Source of the DNA: an uncultured Coriobacteriaceae bacterium
Lineage (GTDB): Bacteria; Actinomycetota; Coriobacteriia; Coriobacteriales; Atopobiaceae
NCBI GenBank assembly: GCA_902791035.1
Contig: CADAUA010000016.1
Location: forward strand, 1 to 42,684
Reading direction: 5' to 3'
DNA: 42,684 bases
Part shown: piece after piece, positions 26,294-34,055 of the stretch
Numbering within the stretch: position 1 is the stretch's first letter
Layout of the letters: the number at the start of each line of letters is the position of its first letter
Program-made: the position numbers and the translations under genes
Notes under the pieces: model-generated
Databases searched by the model: none
What the model saw: only the letters and a program-made list of their open reading frames with translations
Told to the model about the DNA's origin: nothing

Positions 26294-27589
26294 TCACGCC
26301 ACAAACGCCCCAACCGCCCACAGGGGCACGTTGGTCATCCAGTCCTGCTCGCGCCAGCCCGACATGGACGTTCGATAACCATGCAGCCCATAGGTGGAGC
26401 AGAACAGGCGAAGGCTCTTTGCCTGGAGGTTCTCTTCCGCCTTGACCTCGAGCGGGATGATCGCGCCGTCCTTTGAGAACAGGAAGTCCAGCTCCGCCGT
26501 GCCTCCCGAGCTCGCCGTCCAGTAATAGGGGGAGATGCCAGCGGCCACGAGCTCCTGGCACACGTACTGCTCCGTCATCGCGCCTTTGTATTCCTCCAAG
26601 GCCTTGTTCGAGAGCAGCACGTCACGCGCGTCCACCTCCATGGCCGCACCGAGAAGCCCCACGTCGTGAAGATAGAGCTTGAAGGCCGAGGGGTCGCGAT
26701 AGAACTTGAGGGGTTCTCCCGGTTTGTCGGCACGATACACGCGATGTGCAAGGCCCGAGTCCACAATCCACTGGATGGACGTCTCGTAGTCGCGGGCACG
26801 CGCACCCCGGGCAATGTGTCCAAACACGAACTTGTGGTTCTCGCGGCCAAGATGGGCTGGGATGGACGCAAAGGCTAGGCGCGTGCGCTCAAGCTCCCGC
26901 TCGTCCGAGATATGCTTTGAGAAGTCATGGTCGTAGGCAAGCAGGAGCCCGTTCTGGACCCTACGCGCCGCCGTGTAGTCAGAGTTGCCGCCCACAAAGC
27001 TCGCGACCGCCTCGGGCATGCCGCCAACGTAGTAGTACTGCCTAAGAAGGCGCTCCAGGCGATCGGAGAAGAGGGAGCACCTCTCGAAGTCACGGGTGTC
27101 CAGAAGGTCAGCAAGCTGCTCCTCCCCCATCGCCCAGAGGAACTCGCGAAAGCTCATGGGATACATGTCCACGAGCTCCACCTTGCCGACGGGAAACGAC
27201 TTCCCAGCATGGAGCGAGACGCCCAGGTAAGAACCGGCGGCAACGATGTCCTGCTCGGGCGTTTGTTCGGCAAAGGCCTTCATGAGCGAAAGCGCCTCGG
27301 GGACTTCCTGGATCTCGTCGATGATGACGAGCGTGGAGCCCTTCTCCACGCGCACGCCGCAGTAGATCGAGATGTTCTCGAGAGAACGGGCCGCGTCGTA
27401 GCCGCCCCCAAAGACGCGCTTGGCCTCGTCAGACATGAGGTCTATGTAGGCCACCTGCGCATAGTTGGCTGTGCCGAACTCCTTGAGCGCGTAGGTCTTG
27501 CCGACCTGCCTTGCCCCACAGAGCACCAGGGGGTGTCTGCCTGGCCTGCTCTTCCATTCCAACAGGGTGTCCGAGATGGCTCGCCTCAT
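26294..27589 (-). CDS. DUF4143-type ATP-binding protein 1
   Basis: The 431-residue product is an AAA-like ATPase with Walker A GARQVGKT (25-32), Walker B LVIIDEIQ near 90-97 and a C-terminal DUF4143 region. That region ends in a PD-(D/E)XK-like core (TAELDFLFSKDGAIIPLEVKA; Asp, Glu and Lys visible). Such proteins are very common in gut actinobacteria and anaerobes and are often found in many copies; their role is unknown. ATG at 27589 is preferred because GGGGG lies five bases upstream; TTG at 27601 overlaps that site. Two 17-base direct repeats lie in the promoter region. Its last 30 codons have a frameshifted duplicate at 30617. Confidence 0.88.
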   Translation of the reverse strand: MRRAISDTLLEWKSRPGRHPLVLCGARQVGKTYALKEFGTANYAQVAYIDLMSDEAKRVFGGGYDAARSLENISIYCGVRVEKGSTLVIIDEIQEVPEALSLMKAFAEQTPEQDIVAAGSYLGVSLHAGKSFPVGKVELVDMYPMSFREFLWAMGEEQLADLLDTRDFERCSLFSDRLERLLRQYYYVGGMPEAVASFVGGNSDYTAARRVQNGLLLAYDHDFSKHISDERELERTRLAFASIPAHLGRENHKFVFGHIARGARARDYETSIQWIVDSGLAHRVYRADKPGEPLKFYRDPSAFKLYLHDVGLLGAAMEVDARDVLLSNKALEEYKGAMTEQYVCQELVAAGISPYYWTASSGGTAELDFLFSKDGAIIPLEVKAEENLQAKSLRLFCSTYGLHGYRTSMSGWREQDWMTNVPLWAVGAFVA

Positions 27590-27619
27590 GGCCGCCCCCA
27601 ATGCAATAGTTCGACGTGT

Positions 27620-27668
27620 GGCAGTTATTCTAATGACTTTTTTGCGCTTATGCCAGATTTTCTAATGA
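27620..27668 (-). promoter_or_regulatory. Paired direct repeats in promoter of ATPase 1
   Basis: Two 17-base units with plus-strand consensus GNCAGNTNTTCTAATGA occur at 27620-27636 and 27652-27668, a period of 32 bases. On the minus strand the nearer copy contains TAGAAT, a good -10 hexamer, about 38 bases before the ATG. The arrangement suggests binding of a dimeric or multimeric regulator, possibly the gene's own product. Confidence 0.5.
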
Positions 27669-27701
27669 GTTACCGCGCATATTGTCACTTTCCATGGGGG
27701 T

Positions 27702-27805
27702 GTAGACCTTCACAGTACTGAAGGACTGGAAGAATGCCAGATGGTCAAAGATCAGGTTCACGACATCGCGGCGCATACGGGCAGCAAGGGCATCTCGACC
27801 CGCGG
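27702..27805 (-). pseudogene. Internal DUF3800 gene fragment
   Basis: About 100 bases match the 25080-25183 part of the intact DUF3800 gene: TGTAGACCTTCAC, AAGGACTGGAAGAA and CAGATGGTCAAAGATCAGGT are shared, with scattered changes after that. No flanking DUF3800 sequence is present. The rest of the gap between 27805 and 28014 shows no supported gene. Confidence 0.65.
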
Positions 27806-28014
27806 CAGGTGCGGGTGGGCGCCATCTACGCCACGCGGTGGTAGGAGGTCACGCCGAGGCCGTACCCGCTGCCAGGCGTGGGCCCTCCCTGGGGGTGCAG
27901 CCGCAGCGGCGGGTACGCCCCGCCTCCAGCTGCACGCTTTTCTCCTTGCGTATGCGCAGGCAGAAGGCCTAATACCTCATGGTCCACGCTTCGCATCCCT
28001 GCTTCGAGGCACTA

Positions 28015-28097
28015 ATGGATTGCGTATAGTGTATCCAATCGACTCAAATGGATTACGCCTCGTGTAAAATAGCGTCATTGATGGATTGCGCATCGTG
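28015..28097 (+). promoter_or_regulatory. Three 17-base iterons with 33-base period, plus promoter
   Basis: ATGGATTGCGTATAGTG (28015), ATGGATTACGCCTCGTG (28048) and ATGGATTGCGCATCGTG (28081) are spaced exactly 33 bases apart, close to three helical turns. TG-TAAAAT at 28063-28070 gives an extended -10 element directly after the second copy, 43 bases before the ATPase 2 start codon. The copies would place a regulator on one face of the DNA across the promoter and ribosome site. Confidence 0.65.
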
Positions 28098-28112
28098 ATT
28101 TCGGAGGTTTCC

Positions 28113-29474
28113 ATGCTCAGGCGCAAGGCGTATGACCAGCTTGTCGAGTGGAAGATGCGCTCTCAGGGCACGAGCGCCCTTCTCGTGGAGGGCGCCCGCC
28201 GCGTGGGAAAGAGCACTCTCGTCACGAACTTTGGTGCCCGTGAGTACCGCTCCTGCCTGGTAGTCGACTTCTTTCAAGCCTCAGCCGAAGTCAAGCAGTA
28301 CTTCGAGGACAATCGCAACGACTTCGACACCCTCTTCCTGCTCCTCTCCGCCTACTATCGCGTTCCCCTCTACCGGCGGGAGACGCTCGTGGTCTTTGAC
28401 GAGATCCAGTCCTTTCCCCTCGCCCGCGGGCTCATCAAGTACCTGGTGGCTGACGGCCGCTACGACTACATCGAGACGGGGAGTCTCCTCTCCATCAAGC
28501 AGAACGTGCAAGGCATCGTCCTCCCCTCAGAGGAGGAGGTCCTGCGCCTGGAGCCCCTCGACTTCGAGGAGTTCTGCTGGGGCATGGGCGAAGAACAGCT
28601 GGCCACCCTTATTCGCACATGCTTCGAGGCTCGTCGCCCCCTCCCCGACAACCTGCATCGCCGCGCCATGCGCCTGCTGCGGGAATACATGCTGGTAGGA
28701 GGTATGCCAAAGCCTGTGAGCGTCTACGTGGAGCAGCGCACGTTCGAGCCAGTCGACCTTGAGAAGCGCAGGATACTGGAGCTCTACCGCAACGACGTGG
28801 CACGCTTCGCCCACGGCTATGAGTTCAAGGTCACGTCCGTACTCGACGGCATTCCCGGGCAGCTTTCCAAGCATGAGAAGAAGTTCACCCTCGCATCACT
28901 TGACAAGAACGCTCGCATGCGGGAGTACGAGGAGGCCTTCTTCTGGCTGGGGGACGCACGAATCGCGAACATCTGCTACGCCGCAGCAGACCCCAGCGTG
29001 GGTCTCGCTCTCAACATGGAGCAGACGTCCCTCAAATGCTACATGGCCGACACTGGCCTGCTGGTTACGCTGGCCTTCTCGGACAACCACCAGACCAGCG
29101 AGGAGGTGTACCGAGCGATACTCCTAGATGACATCGGCATCAATGAGGGCATGCTCGTGGAGAACGTGGCCGCGCAGATGCTGGTGGCCTCAGGACACAG
29201 ACTCTTCTTCTACAGTCAGTCAGGCAAGAGGGAGGGCGAGGAGCGCATGGAGATAGACTTCCTCGTGGTGCGGCCGTACGCGGACGCCGCGGGCAAGCCA
29301 CGCGTGAGCCCCATAGAGGTCAAGTCCCCCAAGCAGTACGGGACCACGTCGCTCGACCGGTTTCGCAACCAGTTTGGCAAGAGAGTGGGCACGCAGTACG
29401 TGCTGCACCCCAAACAGCTGCGCGTCGAAGACGGTCGGGAGTACCTGCCGCTGTACATGGGGTTCTGCTTGTAG
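28113..29474 (+). CDS. DUF4143-type ATP-binding protein 2
   Basis: The 453-residue product carries Walker A GARRVGKS (27-34), Walker B TLVVFDEIQSF and a DUF4143 C-terminal part with MEIDFLVVRP and SPIEVKSPKQYG, the Asp and Glu-x-Lys of a PD-(D/E)XK-like core. VGGMPKPV is a conserved family motif (VGGMPEAV in ATPase 1). The protein is soluble. ATG at 28113 lies six bases after GGAGG. It is transcribed divergently from ATPase 1 and has its own iteron-bearing promoter. A short tail copy of its 3' end is present at 32011. The biochemical role is unknown; a nuclease or toxin-like role is only a guess. Confidence 0.9.
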   Translation: MLRRKAYDQLVEWKMRSQGTSALLVEGARRVGKSTLVTNFGAREYRSCLVVDFFQASAEVKQYFEDNRNDFDTLFLLLSAYYRVPLYRRETLVVFDEIQSFPLARGLIKYLVADGRYDYIETGSLLSIKQNVQGIVLPSEEEVLRLEPLDFEEFCWGMGEEQLATLIRTCFEARRPLPDNLHRRAMRLLREYMLVGGMPKPVSVYVEQRTFEPVDLEKRRILELYRNDVARFAHGYEFKVTSVLDGIPGQLSKHEKKFTLASLDKNARMREYEEAFFWLGDARIANICYAAADPSVGLALNMEQTSLKCYMADTGLLVTLAFSDNHQTSEEVYRAILLDDIGINEGMLVENVAAQMLVASGHRLFFYSQSGKREGEERMEIDFLVVRPYADAAGKPRVSPIEVKSPKQYGTTSLDRFRNQFGKRVGTQYVLHPKQLRVEDGREYLPLYMGFCL

Positions 29475-29653
29475 AGCGGGCTGGCAACTTGTCAGACGCC
29501 TGCGGCCACTCCCCAAACGCAGACACTATCGTTAGCACAGGTACCAAGCAGCGGCATCACCGCCACCGATTGATGAGACATCCCACCTTCTGCGCCATAA
29601 ACGACCCGACCGCCCCAATTCGCAAGATCGCGTACGCGCCTGGCGGAGCTCAC

Positions 29654-29679
29654 GCGTCAGGAGAACCGCCCCCTGACAC
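29654..29679 (-). repeat. Diverged GTGTCAGGGGG repeat
   Basis: The reverse complement reads GTGTCAGGGGGCGGTTCTCC and resembles the array at 35304-35413. It lies in the largely gene-free stretch 29475-29867, where no supported gene was seen. Confidence 0.5.
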
Positions 29680-29845
29680 AACGTGCAGCACCGGCGACCC
29701 AACCGGCAAGAATCGCGCTCCCCAGCCGCGTAATCGCACGGTTGGGTCACCGCCTGGTGGCATTTACGCAGGTAAGAGAACAGGGTCAATGACCCTATCG
29801 ACACGGAACGTCCTCCCGGCGGGGCTCCGCCTTCGGTTGGATCGA

Positions 29846-29876
29846 GTGCACCAAGGGGATACTCCCCTACGCGCAC
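29846..29876. repeat. GGGGAGTAYCC repeat, third copy
   Basis: The imperfect palindrome GTGCACCAAGGGGATACTCC... GCGCAC matches the inverted pair at 37430-37493. It overlaps the point where similarity of the adjacent DUF4143 remnant to its family ends. Confidence 0.5.
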
Positions 29877-30046
29877 GCGCGTCCTGGGATTGCGTTGGAG
29901 CTTGTCTCTCAGCGGAACGAGGCTGTCCACGCCCTCGCCGACCTTATCCTCGCTCACCTTGACCTCAATGCCCGCCCATCAGCAGTCAGCAAGCTCGCTG
30001 ATGACGTCCGCCTCAAGCCCCTCGTCATCGCGGTAAAATCCGGCAT
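29868..30046 (-). pseudogene. DUF4143 ATPase C-terminal remnant with in-frame stop
   Basis: The minus-strand frame reads AGFYRDDEGLEADVISELADC, then TGA, then WAGIEVKVSEDKVGEGVDSL and LRDKLQRNPRTR. This is the PD-(D/E)XK-like end of a DUF4143 ATPase of a different subtype from the three intact ones. The stop replaces the family's usual GR before WAGIEVK. The Walker region is missing, and the normal C-terminus is cut at the repeat at 29846-29876. It is a dead gene fragment. Confidence 0.7.
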
Positions 30047-30198
30047 CTGCATTCGGTAAATTCCGGCAATCACGTTCGGTGTTTTCCAGTCGCTTGAACC
30101 GGATTCCTCTATGAGACCCGTGCGACAGAGACCACAGGCGCGCTTGGCCCTTCTCGCACGAGTCTCTGGAACGCTTGCCCCGTGCACTGCTCATCAAT

Positions 30199-30227
30199 GA
30201 ATTGTCCAAACGGTGATTGGACAATTC
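30199..30227. promoter_or_regulatory. 11-bp inverted repeat, likely old operator
   Basis: GAATTGTCCAA and TTGGACAATTC are perfect inverted repeats with a 7-base spacer, AT-rich against the GC-rich surroundings. The element lies upstream, on the minus strand, of the DUF4143 remnant and may be the operator of the lost gene. Confidence 0.5.
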
Positions 30228-30338
30228 CCTTGTTAGGTTTTATAGGCAGCTGCGCGCAAGTGAGCGGTTAGCTCGACACACCCCGGCCACCGAGCCCTGA
30301 TTCGCAAGAAGGCCACAGGGAACATTCCCCCAGTGCCC

Positions 30339-30545
30339 TCACGCCTCCGCGGCGGCGCCCGCCAGCTGCAGCTCTTCCGCGTGTGCCTGCATACCCTGAA
30401 TCACAATCTCCGCCACGTCGCGGATGTCCATGCCCAACATCTCGCAGCCATTGAGGATGAGCGGGCGGTTGCACCTGGCGGCAAACTTCTTGTCCTTCCA
30501 CTTCTTCATGAAGCTCTTGTCCATCCTGGAGGACGAGTGGTGCCA
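30339..30545 (-). pseudogene. C-terminal remnant of a possible HD-type hydrolase, copy A
   Basis: The frame WHHSSSRMDKSFMKKWKDKK through GCEMLGMDIRDVAEIVIQGM to the stop resembles the C-terminal helices of bacterial HD-domain hydrolases as I remember them. An ATG at 30524 gives 61 residues, but no ribosome site is convincing. The last 38 or so residues recur at 40660-40776. Family naming is tentative; the relation between the two copies is clear. Confidence 0.5.
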
Positions 30546-30616
30546 GCTTGCGGGAGGGCGCTCAAACGACGACTAGACTATCCCCTCCCGCTCGCGGAGG
30601 CTCCCGTCGCATCCCT

Positions 30617-30715
30617 ACGCCACAAACGCCCCAACCGCCCAAAGGGGCACGTAGCTTGCCCAGTCCTGCTCGCGCCCCAGCCCGACATGGAAGCCCGGTG
30701 GCCATGCAGTCCTAT
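30617..30715 (-). pseudogene. Tail of a DUF4143 ATPase 1-like gene
   Basis: This stretch matches the last hundred bases of the ATPase 1 gene (26294-26395): CGCCACAAACGCCCCAACCG and CCAGTCCTGCTCGCGCC are shared. Relative to ATPase 1 there are two extra bases in the CGCGCC-CC-AGCCCGAC region, which shift the frame. It lies directly upstream of ATPase 3. Confidence 0.7.
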
Positions 30716-30760
30716 TAGCGTCGGGCCCGTACGACTACTGAGGGCCAGATCTGTGCTACG

Positions 30761-30795
30761 CTTTCAAAACTTGCAAAGTTTACCGTTTTTGAAAG
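30761..30795 (+). promoter_or_regulatory. Inverted repeat in promoter of ATPase 3
   Basis: CTTTCAAAA (30761-30769) and TTTTGAAAG (30787-30795) are perfect inverted repeats. Between them AACTT-GCA-AAGTT forms a smaller palindrome. The block ends eight bases before the ATPase 3 start codon and is much richer in AT than its flanks, which fits an operator over the promoter or leader. Confidence 0.55.
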
Positions 30796-30803
30796 TGTCT
30801 GCC

Positions 30804-31991
30804 ATGAAGCTCATACCACGCCTAGACCTTTTACAGCAGCTCCATTCCCTCAGGGGAACTCCGGACATCAAAGTCATCACTGGTGTCCGACGCTCCGGCA
30901 AGTCCGAGCTCATGCGTTCGTTCCTCTCCTCGATTGAGAAGGAGCCAGACGCCAACATCGTCTACATCGACCTCACAGATCTGGGAAACGAGCCGCTCAA
31001 GGAGTACCACGCGCTGCACAAGTACGTGCAGGAGAGGCTCAAACCTGACCTCGTCAACGTGCTCTGCATTGACGAGGTCCAGCTCTGCGACAACTTCGAA
31101 CTCGCCATAAACAGCATCCACTCGAAGGGCCAGTGGGACATCTATCTAACAGGTTCCAATGCCTTCATGCTCTCGTCCGACCTAGCCACGCTGTTCACCG
31201 GCCGCTATGTTGAGGTGCACGTGTACCCCTTCAGCTTCAAGGAGTTCCGTCAGTACTTCGACGAGGGCGACGTGAACGCGCAGTTCGATGAATACGTTAC
31301 GACCGGAGGTATGGCCGGGTCTTATCTCTATGACACCAACCAGGGACGATCCAGCTACGTAAGGGCGGTCTACAATACGATAGTCAACCGCGACATTGTG
31401 CAAGAGCGCTCCATCACCAACGTTGCCGGGTTCAACGCGCTTGCCGAGTTCCTTATGGACAACATAGGCAACCTGACCAGCGCGAACAGCATTTCCGGTG
31501 CGTTGACGGGCGGCGGCAAGCCTTCCTCCCATGTAACGGTGGGCAGCCACATCGGCTACCTGTGTGAGTCCTTCCTCTTCTATAAGGTCAAGCGCTACGA
31601 CATACGGGGAAAGCGCTATCTGGAAACCGAGGACAAGTACTATCTTGCCGACCAGGGCTTTAGGTGGGCAGTGCTGGGCACCCGCAACATGGACTATGGC
31701 CATGTATACGAGAACATCGTGGCGATAGAACTCATGCGCAGGGGCTACGACGTGTACGTCGGCAAGCTCTACAAGAAGGAGATTGACTTCGTAGCCATGA
31801 GGGCCTCGGAGAAGCTCTACATACAGGTGAGTGACGACATCAGCAGCCCCGGGACGCTCGAACGCGAGACAGATCCCCTCCTCAGGATACGCGACGCCTA
31901 CCCAAAGATCCTCCTAGCCAACACCAAGCATGATGAGTACGACGTCGAGGGCATCAGGGTGGTCGACATGGCACGGTGGCTCGCAGGATAG
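30804..31991 (+). CDS. DUF4143-type ATP-binding protein 3
   Basis: The 395-residue product starts MKLIPRLDLLQQL and carries Walker A GVRRSGKS (27-34), Walker B NVLCIDEVQ, the sensor-like YLTGSNAF and the DUF4143 region. KEIDFVAMRASEKLYIQVS is a diverged nuclease-like core (Asp; Gln-x-Ser replaces Glu-x-Lys), a form common in this subgroup. The protein begins at ATG 30804, not at the far-upstream start of the open frame, because the sequence before it is the ATPase tail and the AT-rich operator. Its function is unknown. It is more distant from ATPases 1 and 2 than they are from each other. Confidence 0.9.
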   Translation: MKLIPRLDLLQQLHSLRGTPDIKVITGVRRSGKSELMRSFLSSIEKEPDANIVYIDLTDLGNEPLKEYHALHKYVQERLKPDLVNVLCIDEVQLCDNFELAINSIHSKGQWDIYLTGSNAFMLSSDLATLFTGRYVEVHVYPFSFKEFRQYFDEGDVNAQFDEYVTTGGMAGSYLYDTNQGRSSYVRAVYNTIVNRDIVQERSITNVAGFNALAEFLMDNIGNLTSANSISGALTGGGKPSSHVTVGSHIGYLCESFLFYKVKRYDIRGKRYLETEDKYYLADQGFRWAVLGTRNMDYGHVYENIVAIELMRRGYDVYVGKLYKKEIDFVAMRASEKLYIQVSDDISSPGTLERETDPLLRIRDAYPKILLANTKHDEYDVEGIRVVDMARWLAG

Positions 31992-32010
31992 CAGGCAGAC
32001 ATGCTCCCAT

Positions 32011-32054
32011 CAGTACGGGACCGCGTCACTTGACAGGTTCCGTGACCAGTTTGC
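32011..32054 (+). pseudogene. Short tail fragment of an ATPase 2-like gene
   Basis: AGTACGGGACCGCGTCACTT and TGACCAGTTTGCC match the QYGTTSLDRFRNQFG codons of ATPase 2 (29334-29377). Only about 45 bases are preserved, directly after the ATPase 3 stop. Confidence 0.55.
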
Positions 32055-32110
32055 CTTGCATCAAAGGCGGGTACGCGCCGACAAGAGCAAACAGCCCAGC
32101 GCCGTCCCCC

Positions 32111-33115
32111 CTACAGATACCGCCCGAAGAAGCCCTCGATCTTCTCCCAAGGGATGAAGTTCCCCTCGCCACCGTCGTAGAGGTCGCAGTGGGTGGCACC
32201 AGGGACGATGTAGAGCTCCTTGTTCTCCGGCTGCGGGTTGCCGTCCATCATGTGCGCGAAGGCGTCCTCGCCCATGTAGCGGGAGTGGGCCTTCTCGCCG
32301 TGGATCACGAGCACCGCGTTCTCGATCTCGTTGGTGTAATGCAGGAAGCGGGCGTTGGCGTAGGCCAGGGTGCCGGTGACGTTCCAGCCCTCGTTGGAGT
32401 TGAGCGAGCGGGCGTGATATCCGCGGGGCGTCTTGTAGTAGGCGGAGTACTGCTGCACGAAGAGGGGCGTGTCGGTCGGCGCGGGGTAATCCAGGCACCC
32501 GCCGGCGCGGCGGTGCTGGCCGGAGGCGTACTCCTCCGTGCGCACGGCCGCCATCGCGCGGCGTGCGGCGTTGCGCTTGTCGGCCGAGTCGTCGGCGTCG
32601 AAGTAGCCGTTTCCGCTGATGCGCGTCATGTCGTACATGGTGGAGACCAGCGTGACCTTGATGCGGGGGTCGGCCGCTGCGGCGTTGAGGGCGATGCCGC
32701 CCCAGCCGCAGATGCCCACGATGCCCACGCGCTCGGGGTCCACGTCGGGGCGGTTGGAGAGGTAGTCCACCGCGGCCATGAAGTCCTCGGTGTTGAGGTC
32801 CGGACTTGCGTTGAAGCGGGCCGCACCGCCGGACTCGCCCGTAAAGCTGGGGTCGAAGGCGATGGTCAGGTAGCCCGCCTCGGCCAGATGCTGGGCGTAG
32901 AGACCGCTGGCCTGCTCCTTCACCGCGCCAAAGGGCCCACACACGGCGATGGCCGCCAGGCGCGCATCGGGGGCGGCGGCCCTGGGCCGGTAGAGGTCGG
33001 CGGCCAGGGTGATGCCGTAGAGGTTTGTGAAGGTGACCTTCTCGTGGCTCACGGCGTCGGACTGGGGGAAGGTCTTGTCCCACTCCTGCGTGAGGGAAAG
33101 CTGCTCGTTCTGCAT
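32111..33115 (-). CDS. Alpha/beta hydrolase, YcjY/dienelactone hydrolase-like
   Basis: The 334-residue product is a cytosolic alpha/beta hydrolase. The nucleophile elbow reads GICGWGG, with Cys where most family members have Ser, as in dienelactone-hydrolase-like enzymes. AFDPSFTGESGG, VLVIHGEKAHS and the C-terminal GATHCDLYD (catalytic His) complete the expected layout. HGITLAADLY-type N-terminal strands (here NLYGITLAADLYRP) are typical of YcjY-like proteins. The substrate is unknown. ATG at 33115 follows AGGAGC at good spacing. It is a single gene between the ATPase region and hicAB on the same strand. Confidence 0.88.
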   Translation of the reverse strand: MQNEQLSLTQEWDKTFPQSDAVSHEKVTFTNLYGITLAADLYRPRAAAPDARLAAIAVCGPFGAVKEQASGLYAQHLAEAGYLTIAFDPSFTGESGGAARFNASPDLNTEDFMAAVDYLSNRPDVDPERVGIVGICGWGGIALNAAAADPRIKVTLVSTMYDMTRISGNGYFDADDSADKRNAARRAMAAVRTEEYASGQHRRAGGCLDYPAPTDTPLFVQQYSAYYKTPRGYHARSLNSNEGWNVTGTLAYANARFLHYTNEIENAVLVIHGEKAHSRYMGEDAFAHMMDGNPQPENKELYIVPGATHCDLYDGGEGNFIPWEKIEGFFGRYL

Positions 33116-33234
33116 GGCGTGCTCCTGTTCTGGCTATTCTCGTGATGCGCCAATGGTGACGCATGCACGCGCACGTTTCAAATGCCCGTACGGATGGGCC
33201 ACCCATGCGCGCGGGGCATGGGTCACAGCGGTTC

Positions 33235-33576
33235 CTATGCCTGCGCGAGCTTCTCCTCCAGCGCCTCATTGACCAAGCTGTTGAGGGACTCGCCATGATT
33301 GAAGGCGTAGATAGCCGCCTTCCGGTGCGTCTCCGGACTGGTGCGCACGTTGAAGCTGCCCTTGTAGGCCACCTCTGGCGCCACGCCCCGCTCATCGCAG
33401 CCGCGCAGGTAGTCGTCCACGGCACCGTGGAAGTCCGCGAGGAGCTCCGCGCCGTCGCGGCCCTCGTACGACAAGAGAGACCGGATGCCCTGGACCTTTC
33501 CGAAGAAGACACAGTCCTCCTCGGAGAACTCGACGCTGCCCACATAGCCCTTGTACATCATGGTGTTCTGCATCAT
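33235..33576 (-). CDS. hicB: HicB-family antitoxin
   Basis: The 113-residue product has an N-terminal HicB fold (YKGYVGSVEFSEEDCVFFGKV, then GRDGAELLADFHGAVDDYL) and a C-terminal ribbon-helix-helix-like part (FNVRTSPETHRKAAIYA, then SLNSLVNEAL). HicB neutralises HicA and represses the operon through its DNA-binding end. ATG at 33576 overlaps the hicA stop as ATGA and has GGAGG upstream, so translation is coupled. A second ATG follows at once (33573). The order toxin then antitoxin is usual for hicAB. Confidence 0.92.
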   Translation of the reverse strand: MMQNTMMYKGYVGSVEFSEEDCVFFGKVQGIRSLLSYEGRDGAELLADFHGAVDDYLRGCDERGVAPEVAYKGSFNVRTSPETHRKAAIYAFNHGESLNSLVNEALEEKLAQA

Positions 33577-33830
33577 ATGAGGTTCTCCCCCTCCAATGCC
33601 TCGAGCAGCTGTTTGACCTGGTAGGCCAGCAGCTCCTTGCGCGGGTGCGGCTTGTGGAGCAAGATCTGCGTGCCGAGCTCTGGGTTGAAGAACACGACAC
33701 GCGACCCGCAGGTCTTCCCTTTGTTGTCGCGCACGTAGCCTAGGCAGCCCAAGAGCGTCTCTGCCTCCTCGAAGGTGAAGTCCCGTGGGTGCGACCTGAG
33801 CCGCTCGATGAGTTTCTCCTTCTTGCCCAC
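33573..33830 (-). CDS. hicA: HicA-family mRNA interferase toxin
   Basis: The 85-residue product (GTG start, GKKEKLIERLRSHPRDFTFEE..., shortened here) belongs to the longer HicA subgroup with the double-stranded-RNA-binding-like fold. GSRVVFF stands where classical short HicA proteins have the active GSHH motif; this is normal for the subgroup as I remember it, so activity cannot be judged from it. KPHPRKELLAYQVKQLLEAL is the conserved C-terminal helix region. GTG at 33830 sits five bases after AAGGAGAG; the 87-codon upstream extension of the open frame crosses the promoter and is not used. HicA cleaves mRNA when freed from HicB. Confidence 0.88.
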   Translation of the reverse strand: MGKKEKLIERLRSHPRDFTFEEAETLLGCLGYVRDNKGKTCGSRVVFFNPELGTQILLHKPHPRKELLAYQVKQLLEALEGENLI

Positions 33831-33847
33831 AAGCTCTCCTTCCCGGT

Positions 33848-33890
33848 ACTTTACATTGTGAATGAGCCATTTGCAACTATATTCAGTTGC
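33848..33890 (-). promoter_or_regulatory. hicAB promoter with overlapping palindromic operator
   Basis: On the minus strand TTGCAA (33876-33871), a 17-base spacer and TAAAGT (33853-33848) form a good sigma-70 type promoter about 18 bases upstream of the hicA start codon. GCAACT-ATATTC-AGTTGC (33873-33890) is a palindrome overlapping the -35 hexamer, as expected for HicB autorepression. Confidence 0.7.
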
Positions 33891-34055
33891 GTAATCGCCC
33901 AGCTCTCTTGCTGCCGGCTCCTGCCGATACGACTCCGCACGCAGGCTATTGCATGGACCGGACACTATTTCCACCGGGGACAACCATCGCACCCCTGCCG
34001 CGTGCAGCGGTAAAGTGGCCATACGGCAACGCGGCGCGGCTGGAGGTGACAACCC

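Noticed and set aside
32111-33115. Cys nucleophile in the alpha/beta hydrolase as a novelty
   Set aside because: GICGWGG-type elbows are, to my knowledge, normal in this dienelactone-hydrolase-like subgroup.
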